From: CAMLFJ01 sp035524955 | GTDB taxonomy: Bacteria > Methylomirabilota > Methylomirabilia > Rokubacteriales > CSP1-6 | DNA: 64,000 nt | Direction of reading: 5' to 3' | Assembly: GCA_035524955.1 (NCBI GenBank) | Contig: DATLFG010000107.1 | Location: 62,001-126,000 of the forward strand | Shown: positions 1 through 8,518 of the stretch, in pieces | How positions within the stretch are numbered: the stretch's first letter is position 1 | How the letters are laid out: each line of letters begins with the position of its first letter | Position numbers and translations under genes: made by a program | Notes under the pieces: generated by a model | Database searches by the model: none | What the model saw: the letters and a program-made list of their open reading frames with translations, nothing else | Told to the model about the DNA's origin: nothing

Positions 1-899
1 TGCTCGCCGTCCCGCTGCTCGTCCAGGACCGGGTGGTCGGGGCCCTGGGCGTCGGCGACCTCGCCGGACGATCCTTCGGCGCCGAGGAGATCGAGATCGT
101 CCGCGCCTTCGCCGATCAAGCCGCCATCGCGCTGGAGAACCACCAGCTCTATGGCGAGCTGCGCGAGGCGCTGGCCGCGCTCCAGGCTTCCCAGGAGCAG
201 CTCGTGGTGACCGAGCGCCTGCAGGCCGTGGGCACGCTGGCCGCCGGGGTGACCCACTACGTGAACAACGTGCTGCAGGCGGTCCTGGGTAGCGCGCAGC
301 TCCTCCTTCGCGACTGTGACGAGCCCAAGAGCCGGAAGCGCCTCGAGACCCTCGAGCGGACCACCATGGATGCCGCGGCCATCATGCGACGGGTCAAGGC
401 CTTCACCGAAGCCACCACCCTATCGGACGCGATGCCGCTCGACCTGAACCAGCTCGTGCGCGACCTGCTCGACGCGAGAGGGACACCGTGGGCGGACGTG
501 GTGGCGGACGGGACGATCGAGCTGGCCTTCGAGCCGGGTGAGATCCCGGAGGTGCTGGCCCTGCCCGGGCCCCTCCGCGAGGTGGTGGTAGCGTTGATCC
601 TCAACGCCGTCGAAGCCCTGCCCGAGGGCGGCCGCATCGTGGTGAGAACGTGGGCCACCCTGGAGGCGGTCCACTGCGCGGTCACCGACTCCGGCCCCGG
701 CGTGTCCGACGAGGTGCGCCACCGCGCGCTGGAGCCCTTCTTCAGCACGAAGGGGCCGCGACACCGCGGGCTCGGCCTGAGCATGGCGTACGGGATCATC
801 CGGCGGCACCGCGGGGAGCTCGAGGTCCCGCGCAACGAGGGCCAGGGCGGCGTCGTGACCTTCCATCTTCCGCCGCACCGGGTGGCAAGGAGAGTCTGA
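1..899 (+). CDS. Sensor histidine kinase, C-terminal part (5' end outside window)
   Basis: The reading frame is open from base 3, so the gene starts upstream of the window; the first in-frame ATG (33) is not a credible start. The visible part holds the end of a GAF-like sensor domain, a short coiled coil, a dimerisation/phosphoacceptor helix with the H-box (GVTHYVNN, where the His would be phosphorylated) and an HATPase_c domain with N-box (LILNAVEAL), G1 (DSGPGV), F-box (FFSTKG) and G2 (GLGLSMAYG). It would be a cytoplasmic two-component kinase. Its partner regulator is not in view. The next genes are on the other strand. Confidence 0.88.
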   Translation, partial: LAVPLLVQDRVVGALGVGDLAGRSFGAEEIEIVRAFADQAAIALENHQLYGELREALAALQASQEQLVVTERLQAVGTLAAGVTHYVNNVLQAVLGSAQLLLRDCDEPKSRKRLETLERTTMDAAAIMRRVKAFTEATTLSDAMPLDLNQLVRDLLDARGTPWADVVADGTIELAFEPGEIPEVLALPGPLREVVVALILNAVEALPEGGRIVVRTWATLEAVHCAVTDSGPGVSDEVRHRALEPFFSTKGPRHRGLGLSMAYGIIRRHRGELEVPRNEGQGGVVTFHLPPHRVARRV

Positions 900-900
900 G

Positions 901-1038
901 CTAGCCCTCTACTTCTTCACCCGCTGTAGCCTGGCCGAGGCCCGCCCGTCCGCCCGTACGAACAGCAGCGGGCCCGGCGAAGGCGACCGCGGCCAGGCTC
1001 ACCACGAGCAGGCACATCCCGAGTCGAATGGTCAGCAT
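901..1038 (-). CDS. Small secreted peptide, unknown function
   Basis: A 45-residue frame that starts 7 nt after the stop of the upstream small gene (1046-1333), so the two are probably co-transcribed. About 20 N-terminal residues are a hydrophobic signal-peptide-like stretch ending near AFAGPAA; the remaining 25 residues have no recognisable motif. It is too short for homology-based naming, and coding status rests on the signal sequence and the spacing. Confidence 0.35.
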   Translation of the reverse strand: MLTIRLGMCLLVVSLAAVAFAGPAAVRTGGRAGLGQATAGEEVEG

Positions 1039-1045
1039 CGCGCGG

Positions 1046-1333
1046 CTACCGTCTCCACTGCCTCTGTCGGTCGGCGTTCCGGATGCGGCGGTAGGCGTCG
1101 TCACGCTGCTTCGTCTGCCTCGCCGCTTCGCTGAGAGCCGGCTTGCCGACTCCGGTCGGGCCGATCCAGACCGCGGCATCGCGGTAGGCCGTGGGCACGT
1201 CGAGCTTGTACTGCGTGACCTTGCTGGCGCCCTCGGCATCCGTGTACCGGTACTGCGCGTCCACGTGGCCCGCGACGAGCAGCATGCCCGCGACGAGCCC
1301 GGTGGCCACTGCCAGCCGCAACGATCGCCTCAT
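1046..1333 (-). CDS. Small exported protein, DUF4124-like
   Basis: A 95-residue protein with an N-terminal signal peptide (hydrophobic residues 6-22, cleavage probably after VDA) followed by a short YRYTDAEG segment that resembles the DUF4124 pattern, an envelope domain with an aromatic/Asp/Gly core. The C-terminal third is rich in Arg, Gln and Asp and looks helical. Expected to be periplasmic. The exact biochemical role of the family is unknown. It probably forms a two-gene unit with the 45-residue peptide just downstream. Confidence 0.55.
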   Translation of the reverse strand: MRRSLRLAVATGLVAGMLLVAGHVDAQYRYTDAEGASKVTQYKLDVPTAYRDAAVWIGPTGVGKPALSEAARQTKQRDDAYRRIRNADRQRQWRR

Positions 1334-1509
1334 GGGGTGCTCCTTCCGAGCGAGCTATGTGCACGTAGGGGGCCAGACCGGCCGCGTGCCATTTGGCCTA
1401 CTTGGAGCCACGACGTCCGGCCCGGCTGACGGTCGGCGTCGCGCAACGGCCGGAACCGGACATGTCCACCTCCTTGACGACGTCCGGGTTTGGGCTGATC
1501 CTCGGACGC

Positions 1510-2331
1510 ATGGGCACGGTCACGGCGGGGGACGGCACCGAGCTCCACTACAAGGACTGGGGCAGTGGACAGCCCGTCGTGTTCAGCCACGGCTGGCCGC
1601 TGAGCGCGGATGCGTGGGAGGACCAGATGCTGTTCCTCGGCGCCCACGGATGCCGCTGCATCGCCCACGACCGGCGGGGCCACGGCCGGTCGAGCCAGCC
1701 CTGGAGCGGCAACGAGATGGACACCTACGCCGACGATCTCGCGGCGCTGGTCGCCGCGCTCGATCTCAAGAGCGTGATTCACGTCGGCCACTCCACGGGG
1801 GGCGGCGAGGTCGCCCGCTACCTCGGCCGCCACGGCACCACGCGCGTGGCCAAGGCGGTGCTGATCGGCGCGGTGCCGCCGATCATGCTGAAGACGGCCT
1901 CCAACCCGGACGGCCTGCCGATGGAGGCGTTCGATCAGATCCGCGCCGGCGTGCTCGCCGATCGCTCCCAGTTCTTCAAGGATCTGACCGGCCCGTTCTA
2001 CGGGGCCAACCGGCCGGGCGCCAAGGTCTCGCAGGGCCTGCGCGACTCGTTCTGGCTCCAGGGGATGATGGCCGGCTTCAAGGGGGTGTTCGACTGCATC
2101 AAGGCCTTCTCGGAGACGGACTTCACCGAGGACCTCCGGAAGATCGACGTGCCGACCCTGATCCTGCACGGCGACGATGACCAGATCGTGCCGATCGGCC
2201 CCTCCGCGATACGGTCGTCGAAGCTGGTCCGGGGCGCCACGCTGAAGGTCTACCCGGGCCTGCCGCACGGCATGTGCTCGACGCACAAGGATCAGATCAA
2301 CGTGGACCTGCTCGCCTTCATCAGGTCATGA
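1510..2331 (+). CDS. Alpha/beta hydrolase, non-haem chloroperoxidase type
   Basis: About 273 residues, the usual size of cofactor-free haloperoxidase/arylesterase-type hydrolases. The nucleophile Ser95 lies in GHSTGG, the acid is in LHGDDDQ and the His is in GLPHGM near the C terminus; the oxyanion segment SHGWPL is also typical. The start at 1510 gives the family N terminus (MGTVTAGDGTEL). An upstream ATG at 1462 is in frame but adds a non-conserved tail. In the cell it probably acts as an esterase or perhydrolase. Its stop overlaps the start of the Sec-DUF411 gene (ATGA), suggesting translational coupling. Confidence 0.85.
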   Translation: MGTVTAGDGTELHYKDWGSGQPVVFSHGWPLSADAWEDQMLFLGAHGCRCIAHDRRGHGRSSQPWSGNEMDTYADDLAALVAALDLKSVIHVGHSTGGGEVARYLGRHGTTRVAKAVLIGAVPPIMLKTASNPDGLPMEAFDQIRAGVLADRSQFFKDLTGPFYGANRPGAKVSQGLRDSFWLQGMMAGFKGVFDCIKAFSETDFTEDLRKIDVPTLILHGDDDQIVPIGPSAIRSSKLVRGATLKVYPGLPHGMCSTHKDQINVDLLAFIRS

Positions 2332-2795
2332 GCGAGCTCCTCGGGCGACGCGTGGTGCTGATCGGCGGCGTGACGCTCGCGCTCGCCGCGGCGGGCGGGC
2401 GCCTCGTCGGCGCGGCGGCGAAGCCCACGATCACGGTCCACAAGTCCCCCACCTGAGGCTGCTGCACCGCGTGGGTCGGGCACCTGCGCACGAGCGGCTA
2501 CCCGGTGAAGCCGGAGGACGTCGAGGATCTCGCGCCCATCAAGCGGAAGCTCGGCGTGCCGCGAGCGCTGCAGAGCTGCCACACCGCGGTGGTCGAGGGC
2601 TACGTCATCGAGGGGCACGTCCCCGCCGACCTGATCGACCGCCTGCTCCGCGAGCGCCCGTCCGTGGCGGGCCTCGCGGTGCCGGGCATGCCGGTCGGCT
2701 CCCCGGGCATGGAGGCGCCGGGGCGGGCCGCGGAGCGCTACCAGGTGATGGCGTTCGACCAGAAGGGCCGCGCGACCGTCTTCGCCAGCCGCTGA
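2328..2795 (+). CDS. DUF411 metal-binding-type protein, predicted selenoprotein (in-frame UGA at codon 43)
   Basis: Reading through the TGA at 2454-2456 gives one 155-residue protein covering the whole DUF411 family: signal peptide (residues 1-31), ITVHKSPT, then U43-G-C45-C46, and the conserved LQSCHTA and GHVPAD segments. DUF411 proteins normally read SPTCGCC, so UGA replaces exactly the first Cys of the motif. Downstream sequence keeps the same frame and full conservation for 112 codons, which argues against decay. A SECIS-like hairpin follows at 2469-2489. The protein should be exported and thiol/selenol-active, perhaps in metal handling. Alternatives are a recent nonsense mutation or a base-call error (TGC to TGA). 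It sits between a hydrolase (ATGA overlap) and a CoA-transferase. Confidence 0.78.
2457..2489 (+). promoter_or_regulatory. Predicted bacterial SECIS element of the DUF411 gene
   Basis: Twelve nt after the UGA an 8-bp stem forms: GCGTGGGT (2469-2476) with ACCTGCGC (2482-2489), six Watson-Crick pairs plus two G-U pairs, closing the loop CGGGC (2477-2481). The apical loop begins 20 nt after the UGA and has G at its second position. Bacterial SECIS elements are known to place a short hairpin about 11 nt after UGA with a G early in the loop. It matches the hairpins in the other two Sec candidates of this window. Confidence 0.7.
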
Positions 2796-2800
2796 CGCCC

Positions 2801-3994
2801 GTGCCCGCGCTCGACTCGCGCGAGGGGCACGGGCCCCTGAGCGGCGTCACCGTGCTCGATCTGAGCGGCTACGTGGCCGGTCCCTACGGCTGCGCGCTGC
2901 TCGGGGACCAGGGCGCCCTGGTCATCAAGGTCGAGCCGCCCGAGGGCGACAACCTCCGCAACTACCCGTCCACGCTTGCCGGGGAGAGCCGGGCGTTCCT
3001 CGGCGTCAACCGCAACAAGCACGGCATCGGCCTCGACCTCAAGCATCCCGACGGCGTGGGCGTGCTGCGCCGGATGGTCGAGCGCGCCGACGTGCTGGTC
3101 CACAATTTCCGGCCGTCGGTGCCCGCGCGCCTCGGCATCGACTTCGACCGGATGCGGGTGGTCAACGAGCGCCTCATCTACTGCGCGCTGACCGGCTACG
3201 GCGACACCGGCCCGCTCAAGGAACGCGCCGGGTACGACCAGGTGCTCCAGACCATGACCGGGATCTGCGTGGAGCAGGGCAAGCCGGGCGATCCCGAGAT
3301 CGTCTACGGCTCCGCGGTGGACTTCTACTCGGCCTCGATGCTGGCCTTTGCGGTGTCGTCCGCGCTGTTCGAGCGCAGCCGTACGGGCCGCGGCCAGTAC
3401 GTGAGCGTGTCGCTGCTGCGCAGCGCGCTCGCGATGCAGGCCACCCGGTTGGTCTGGGCGGACGGCGAGGGGCGCGACGTGGCGCGCGACATGCGCTCGG
3501 GGGGCATCACCGGGATCCACCCGACAAAGCGCGGCAGCCTCTACATCTCCGCCAACACGCCGCATTTCTGGAAGGCCCTGTGCGACCTGACCGGGCTGCC
3601 GGAGCTCGCGAGGGATCCGCGCTTCGACACGGTGCGGAAGCGGGCCGAGCACGCGACCCTGCTGGTCCCACGGCTGCGCGCGGCGCTGCAGACGCGCACC
3701 GCGCTGGAGTGGGAGGCGCACTTCGGCGAGCGCGTGCCCTGCGCGGCGGCGCGCCCGGTCGAGGACATGTTCGACTATCCGCAGGTGGTCGCCGAGGGCA
3801 TCCTGGCGAGCTTCGAGCACCCGGGCGTGGGCCACTACCGCGGCATGGCGCACCCGGTGCGCTTCGGCGGCGGCCCGCCGCCCGCCCCCGTCGCCGCGCC
3901 GCAGCTCGGGCAGCACTCGCGGGAGATCCTGGCGAGCTTCGGCTACCCGGTCGAGGAGATCGAGCGGCTCCGCGGCGCGGGCGTGGTGATCTGA
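2801..3994 (+). CDS. CaiB/BaiF family III CoA-transferase
   Basis: A 397-residue protein with the family III signature: LSGYVAGPYG near the N terminus, KVEPPEGD, NRNKHG, VLVHNFRP and the GRGQYVSVSLL segment, with a conserved Asp in the AVDFYSA region as candidate catalytic residue. It moves CoA between an acyl-CoA donor and a carboxylic acid; the substrate cannot be told. The GTG start at 2801 lies 5 nt after the DUF411 stop and no ATG is better placed. It is followed at once by a CitE-like lyase, suggesting that the pair activates and then cleaves an organic acid. Confidence 0.9.
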   Translation: MPALDSREGHGPLSGVTVLDLSGYVAGPYGCALLGDQGALVIKVEPPEGDNLRNYPSTLAGESRAFLGVNRNKHGIGLDLKHPDGVGVLRRMVERADVLVHNFRPSVPARLGIDFDRMRVVNERLIYCALTGYGDTGPLKERAGYDQVLQTMTGICVEQGKPGDPEIVYGSAVDFYSASMLAFAVSSALFERSRTGRGQYVSVSLLRSALAMQATRLVWADGEGRDVARDMRSGGITGIHPTKRGSLYISANTPHFWKALCDLTGLPELARDPRFDTVRKRAEHATLLVPRLRAALQTRTALEWEAHFGERVPCAAARPVEDMFDYPQVVAEGILASFEHPGVGHYRGMAHPVRFGGGPPPAPVAAPQLGQHSREILASFGYPVEEIERLRGAGVVI

Positions 3995-4011
3995 TCGTGG
4001 CCGACCTCCTC

Positions 4012-4881
4012 ATGCGCAGCAAGCTCTTCGTGCCCGCCTCCCGGCCCGATCTCTTCGCGAAGGCGCTGGCCGGCGACGCCGACGCCCTCTCGTTCGACCT
4101 GGAGGACGCGGTGCAGGAGAACCGCAAGGACGAGGCGCGCCGGACGCTCGAGGAGTTCCTGCGTCGGGCCTCCGAGCGGCCGCCCGGCAAGGTCCTCATC
4201 GTGCGGGTGAACGGGCTGACGACACCCCATTTCGAGGCCGACCTCGCCGCGGTGGCGTGGCCGGCGGTGGGCATGATCAACCTGCCCAAGCCCGAGTCCC
4301 CGGAGGACGTGCGCGCCGTGGTCGCCGCGCTCGCCCGGGTGGAGGCGGAGCGGCGGATCGGGCGCCCCATCGGCATCCTCGCCAACATCGAGTCCCCGCG
4401 GGGGTTGCGGGTGGCCGTGGAGATCGCGCGGGCCGACCCGCGCGTGGTCGGACTCCAGCTCGGTCTGGGCGATCTGTTCGAGCCCTTCGGCATCGACCGG
4501 GCGGACGCCCGCGCGGTCCACGCGATGCAGCTCGCCGTGCGCCTGGCCGCGGCGGAGGCGGGCATCTGGGCGTGCGACACGGTCTACGGCACGGTGGCGG
4601 ATCCCGAGGGATTCACGCGTGAGGCGGAGACCGCCCGGCGGCTCGGCTTCATCGGCAAGTCCTGCATCCATCCCACCCAGGTCCCGCTCGCGAACGCGGT
4701 GTTCCGGCCGAGCGCGGCCGAGATCTCGACCGCCCTTCGGATCGTCGAGGCGGCCCACGGCGCCGAGCGCAACGGGGTCGGAGCCTTCCTGGTGGACGGC
4801 CGCATGATCGACATGCCCTTCGTCAAGCGCGCCGAGTCGGTGCTCCGCGCCGCCCGCCGGCTCGGCCTCGACCGGAAGTAG
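4012..4881 (+). CDS. CitE-like HpcH/HpaI family CoA-lyase
   Basis: About 289 residues. The start MRSKLFVPA is typical of the citrate-lyase-beta/malyl-CoA-lyase family; GTG at 3997 would add five residues. Visible motifs are SFDLEDAV (the acidic metal-binding segment), VRVNG, the ANIESPRG Glu, and the GKSCIHP segment near the C terminus. The enzyme would cleave or form a C-C bond in a beta-hydroxyacyl-CoA, using Mg2+. Placed directly after a CoA-transferase, it probably cleaves the CoA ester made by that enzyme. The family is broad, so the substrate is undetermined. Confidence 0.85.
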   Translation: MRSKLFVPASRPDLFAKALAGDADALSFDLEDAVQENRKDEARRTLEEFLRRASERPPGKVLIVRVNGLTTPHFEADLAAVAWPAVGMINLPKPESPEDVRAVVAALARVEAERRIGRPIGILANIESPRGLRVAVEIARADPRVVGLQLGLGDLFEPFGIDRADARAVHAMQLAVRLAAAEAGIWACDTVYGTVADPEGFTREAETARRLGFIGKSCIHPTQVPLANAVFRPSAAEISTALRIVEAAHGAERNGVGAFLVDGRMIDMPFVKRAESVLRAARRLGLDRK

Positions 4882-5050
4882 CCGCACCGCATCGGGGCGT
4901 GAAGACCCCAACCGGGGAGAGTCCGCCTCACCGGGCACGCGTCGCGCTCGCAGGAAGCTCCCGTTCGGACTGACGTCTCGACCTGGCACCCCGGATGCAT
5001 TTTGCCGGGTAGCCGGTGTGCCCTGACACGCCGCGGGAGGAGGATTCCAT

Positions 5051-6311
5051 ATGCGACCGTGGTCATGGCTCTCACGCTCGGGGTGGCCCACGTCGGCCCG
5101 GCGCTGGCTCAAGCGCCGAGCCTCTCGGATACGGAATGCCAGAGCCTGCGCCAGGGCTGGGCGAGCACGCGCGGCTTTCCGAGGGAGTGCGGAAGGCGGT
5201 GGCGACCCAGGCGGCTGCCGCGCCGGCGGACTCCACGCCGGCTCCTTCCAGCGCGCCCGCGCCGACCGGCCGCGCCGAGGCGATCCGGCTCCGCCTCGAG
5301 CAGATTCCCAAGGATCGGCAAACGCTGGAGGATCAGCGGCTGGCCGCGATGGTGAGGTTCGAGCTGGCCCGCGCCGGTCAGATCCAGGGGCAGATCCAGG
5401 CTCTCGACGCGGAGAAGGCCACGCTGGAGCGGGAGCTGTCGACCCTCCCGGCGAGCGCCCCCGCGTCCACCGTGACCGCACCGCAGGCGCCCGTCTCCGA
5501 CGTGGCCCGCATCCGCTGTCAGGACATGCCGGCCGCGGTCGACAGCGCCGCGAAGATTCGACGCCGTGAGCTCGGGGCGCGAGAGGACCAGGCGGGTGTG
5601 CTCCCGCTCATCACGCTGAAAGGCCAGAGCGCGGATCAGATCGGCCAGGAGCTGGCCGGGCAATTCTCGCCCGGTGCCGCCGCCGCTACGGAGGCCGGAC
5701 TGCTCGACGCCAACGGCGACGGCAAGCTGGACGGCTTCGTCGACGTGCCGGCGCCGGGCGTCTTCCGGCTCTTCCGCCAGCGGGTCGACGGCATGGTCGG
5801 TATCGAGGTGTTCCCGACCCCCGCGGGCCGGGCCGCCCCGGGCTATGGGGAGATGACCCGTCGGCTGGACGAGACGTCGCTGCGGCAGGCCGGGCAGGGC
5901 CTCCCGGAGCTGCTGGCGACCCGGGCGGCCGGCCCGCTCCTCGCGGTGACGCAGACCACGGAGTTCGGCCCCGCGCTCGCGCAGTACCAGGCCGGCAACT
6001 TCGCCGAGGCGGCGCGGCTCGGAACGGCCGCGGCCCGTAGCGTGGAGTTCCAGAACGTGCGCGGCCAGAGTGTCCGGGTGATCGAGATCGTCAGCCCGGT
6101 CGCCGGGGGAGTGAGCGTGCGCCGGGTGGTGGTGCTCGGACAGCCCAATGACCAGGAGCTGTGGGAGGAGACGACGACGATCGTCCGGCCGACTTCGTAT
6201 TGGCGGACGGACGTCGAGGTGGCTCGGAGCCGGGAGACGCGCACGACGGCCGGCGCGCTGGTGGGAAGGCCGTCCGTCTCGGCCCCGAGCACGTTTACCC
6301 TGGAACGCTAG
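5051..6311 (+). CDS. Secreted coiled-coil protein of unknown function, frame-disrupted near the N terminus
   Basis: A perfect Shine-Dalgarno (AGGAGG, 5038-5043) lies 7 nt before ATG 5051, but that frame loses sense after about three codons. The signal peptide (VVMALTLGV... ending ALAQA) is in another frame up to about 5155, and the remainder (from about 5157 to the stop at 6311) is in a third. Two single-base deletions would restore one 420-residue protein: 1261 nt plus 2 gives 421 codons. The mature part has an Ala/Pro linker, a coiled coil (about residues 85-135), and a DANGDGKLDG calcium-loop-like motif. No family is recognised. The indels may be assembly errors or real decay. Confidence 0.5.
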
Positions 6312-6330
6312 CCGAAGAAGGAGAACTCCA

Positions 6331-6540
6331 ATGCTGAAGCGCGCGATCACGACATTCATTGGTCTGGCCATGTTCTCGGCGGCCGTGACGGCCTGCGGTA
6401 CCGTGACCGGCGCCGCGGTGGGCGCCGGGGCCGGGGCAGCCGTCGGAGCCGGCACGGGGTACGGCGCCGGCAAGGGTGCCCTCATCGGCACCGGGGTGGG
6501 CGCCGCCGCCGGGGCTATCTATGATTTCTCGAAGAAGTAA
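6331..6540 (+). CDS. Glycine-zipper lipoprotein-like small protein
   Basis: 69 residues with a good Shine-Dalgarno (GAAGGAGA) 7-8 nt before the ATG. A signal peptide with lipobox-like TACG is followed by a run of Gly/Ala repeats (GAAVGAGAG, GTGYGAGKGALIGTGVG), the glycine-zipper pattern of small outer-membrane or envelope lipoproteins. Expected location is the envelope, with Cys22 lipidated. Its function is probably structural. It sits between two other exported proteins on the same strand and is likely co-transcribed with the one at 6551. Confidence 0.65.
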   Translation: MLKRAITTFIGLAMFSAAVTACGTVTGAAVGAGAGAAVGAGTGYGAGKGALIGTGVGAAAGAIYDFSKK

Positions 6541-6550
6541 GGAGAGACCC

Positions 6551-6838
6551 ATGCGCACGTGGCCGACGGTAGCAGCAGGACTCGCGATGACGCTCATGCT
6601 GTGGTCGGGATCCGCATCCGGCCAGGCCAAGCCCGCCTGCGACCAGCAGGGACGCGTGATGACACCGCAGAAGATCGACGGGCAGGTCGTCAAGGTGGAC
6701 ACCGCCCAGAACAAGGTGACCGTCCGGCAGGCGGACGGCACGGTGCACGAGTTCCAGGCCTCTGCCGACGCGATCAAGGGCTTTAAGGTGGGCGACCGGA
6801 TCGAGGCCACGCTCCGGGAAGCGCCGAAGTGCCCCTAG
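6551..6838 (+). CDS. Small exported beta-strand protein, unknown function
   Basis: 95 residues, ATG 10 nt after the preceding stop and preceded by AAGGAGAG. The signal peptide ends near ASGQA. The mature part has two Cys (residues about 30 and 94) that could form a disulphide, and a GQVVKVDTAQNKVTVRQADG stretch typical of small OB/SH3-like folds that appear in copper- or nucleic-acid-binding periplasmic proteins. No named family is assigned. Probably periplasmic and in one transcript with the glycine-zipper protein. Confidence 0.6.
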   Translation: MRTWPTVAAGLAMTLMLWSGSASGQAKPACDQQGRVMTPQKIDGQVVKVDTAQNKVTVRQADGTVHEFQASADAIKGFKVGDRIEATLREAPKCP

Positions 6839-6848
6839 GAGCTATCGA

Positions 6849-7190
6849 TCAGGACGCGAGATGGCTCCGGACGGCCTCGTTCCGCTCCGCGAGTGAGCCG
6901 CAGACCAGCCGACACAGCCGCTCGAGGGTGGGATCCGCGATCCGGTAGCGGGTGAAGAGGCCGTCACGCCGCCGGGAGACGAGCCCCTGCTCGAGGAGCA
7001 ACGCCAGGTGCTTGCTCGTGTTGGCCTGCGAAGCGCCGGTTGTCGCGCAGAGATCCTGCACGGTCTGCTCCCCTTCGAACATCGCCTGCAGCAGGGCGAG
7101 CCGGGTCGGATCGGCGAGAGCCCGGAATCGCTGAGCGATCAGCTCGAGCGCCTCCCGCGAGAGCAAGAGCGAGGGCTTGGCTCGCTTCAT
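6849..7190 (-). CDS. ArsR/SmtB family repressor, probable persulfide sensor (BigR/SqrR-like)
   Basis: 113 residues with a winged-helix core: ALADPTRLALLQAM, then a recognition helix GASQANTSKHLALL and wing RRRDGLFTRY. It has Cys at 48, 93 and 97; BigR/SqrR-type regulators of the ArsR family sense persulfides through two Cys that form a polysulfide bridge, one in an early helix and one near the C terminus, as here. It lies 7 nt downstream of the persulfide dioxygenase-rhodanese gene, the classic BigR partner, and probably represses the operon from the inverted repeat at 8519-8548. The ATG at 7190 gives the family-like N terminus. Confidence 0.72.
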   Translation of the reverse strand: MKRAKPSLLLSREALELIAQRFRALADPTRLALLQAMFEGEQTVQDLCATTGASQANTSKHLALLLEQGLVSRRRDGLFTRYRIADPTLERLCRLVCGSLAERNEAVRSHLAS

Positions 7191-7197
7191 GGCCGCG

Positions 7198-8499
7198 TCA
7201 GGCCTCGAGCGGCGTGGGCGCGGCACAGGTGGGCGCCGCTCCGCCTCCGGCCGCGCACACGGCCCCGCCGGTCTCGCCGGGCAGGACACGGGGCGCGTTC
7301 CAGGGCAGCCTCATCAGCAGGAGCGCGAGCCCGCACGTTCCAGTCGCGCCCGCGAACGTCAACCCCGCTCCGAAGAAGGCGGCGAGAGCCAGGAACCACG
7401 GGCTCACCGCGAGCCCAAGCCCGACGCCGATGAGCACCATGGCACCGGCGATCAGCTGGACCTGCCGGTCGACGGGCAGGCGCTTGCGCCCCTCGCGGAG
7501 CGGCAGGCGGGCGCGGCGCCATGCCTGCACGCCGCCGTCGAGAACCCGCGCACGCCGCCCGGTTCGCGCGAGCGACTCGGCCGCGATGGTGGCCCGCACC
7601 CCCGTGCGGCACACGACGACGAGATCGGCTCCTTCGGGGATCTCGTCGACGCGGGCATCGAGCGCCTCCAGGGGCACGTTGAGCGCACCCTCGATGCGCT
7701 CGCTCTCGAACTCGATCGGGCTTCGCACGTCGAGGAGCAGCGGCCCGGCGCCCTGCCCGCGCAGGGCCTGGAGCGCGTCGGCCGTGATCGTCGCCGCGTC
7801 GGCCTCCCCGAGATTGTGCCGCAGGATGGCCGCCATGTCGGCGGGCGGCGCGGACCTCGCGGAGAGCCGGGCGACGAAGGCGGCCCGGTCCGGCTCGCGG
7901 AGCAGGGGATTGCTCGCCTTCTCCTCGCCGATCGTGGTCACGGGCCGGCCGACGTAGTCGTGACCGGGATGCACCACCGTGGCGTCGGGCAGGCTCGCAA
8001 AGCCCCGGAGCGTGTCGAACAGGTCGGAGGAGCTGCCCCCCGGAAAGTCGGTCCGGCCCGCGCCGCCGGCGAACAGGGCGTCCCCCGAGAAGAGGTGGCC
8101 CTGCACGAGCACCGCGAGCGAGTCCGGCGTATGGCCGGGGGCGTCGACGATCGTCACCGTCTTCGCGCCGAGCTCGAAGGTCGCGCCGCCCTTGATCCGC
8201 CGCATCGGACCCTGGAGTTTCGAGGCCGCGTGCGCCAGGACGGTCGCGCCGGTCCGGCGGGCGAGCCGGCGCACCCCGGAGAGGTGGTCGGCGTGGGTGT
8301 GGGTGTCGAGGACGAACGTCAGGCGCGCGTCGTGGGCGGCGAGCGCCTCGACGAACCGGTCGACCTGATCCAGCCGGGGATCGATCGCGAGAGCGCTGCG
8401 ACTGGTCTCGTCGACGACCAGATAGCCCAGGCAGCCGTCGCCCGGGGCCGGAACGGTGTCGATCGCGAGAGCTTCCACGGGGCTCGTCAGTGTCGTCAT
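7198..8499 (-). CDS. Persulfide dioxygenase - rhodanese - YgaP-type membrane domain fusion
   Basis: 433 residues in three parts. Residues 1 to about 230 are a metallo-beta-lactamase fold with THTHADH and a further His/Asp set (HPGHDY), as in ETHE1/Blh persulfide dioxygenases that oxidise glutathione persulfide to sulfite. About residues 250-345 are a rhodanese domain with the active loop CRTGVRA. About residues 355-420 are a two-helix YgaP/DUF2892-like membrane segment with TGTCGLA and MPWN-like ends, then a Cys-containing tail. Together they would handle sulfane sulfur at the membrane. Good Shine-Dalgarno (GGGAGG). A strong promoter with an operator-like repeat precedes it. Confidence 0.85.
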   Translation of the reverse strand: MTTLTSPVEALAIDTVPAPGDGCLGYLVVDETSRSALAIDPRLDQVDRFVEALAAHDARLTFVLDTHTHADHLSGVRRLARRTGATVLAHAASKLQGPMRRIKGGATFELGAKTVTIVDAPGHTPDSLAVLVQGHLFSGDALFAGGAGRTDFPGGSSSDLFDTLRGFASLPDATVVHPGHDYVGRPVTTIGEEKASNPLLREPDRAAFVARLSARSAPPADMAAILRHNLGEADAATITADALQALRGQGAGPLLLDVRSPIEFESERIEGALNVPLEALDARVDEIPEGADLVVVCRTGVRATIAAESLARTGRRARVLDGGVQAWRRARLPLREGRKRLPVDRQVQLIAGAMVLIGVGLGLAVSPWFLALAAFFGAGLTFAGATGTCGLALLLMRLPWNAPRVLPGETGGAVCAAGGGAAPTCAAPTPLEA

Positions 8500-8518
8500 G
8501 GGTCCGTCCTCCCGAAAG

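Noticed and set aside
2328..2795. Reading the DUF411 gene as a plain nonsense pseudogene
   Set aside because: The UGA is at a redox Cys position, the frame stays open and conserved after it, and a SECIS-like hairpin follows as in two other genes.
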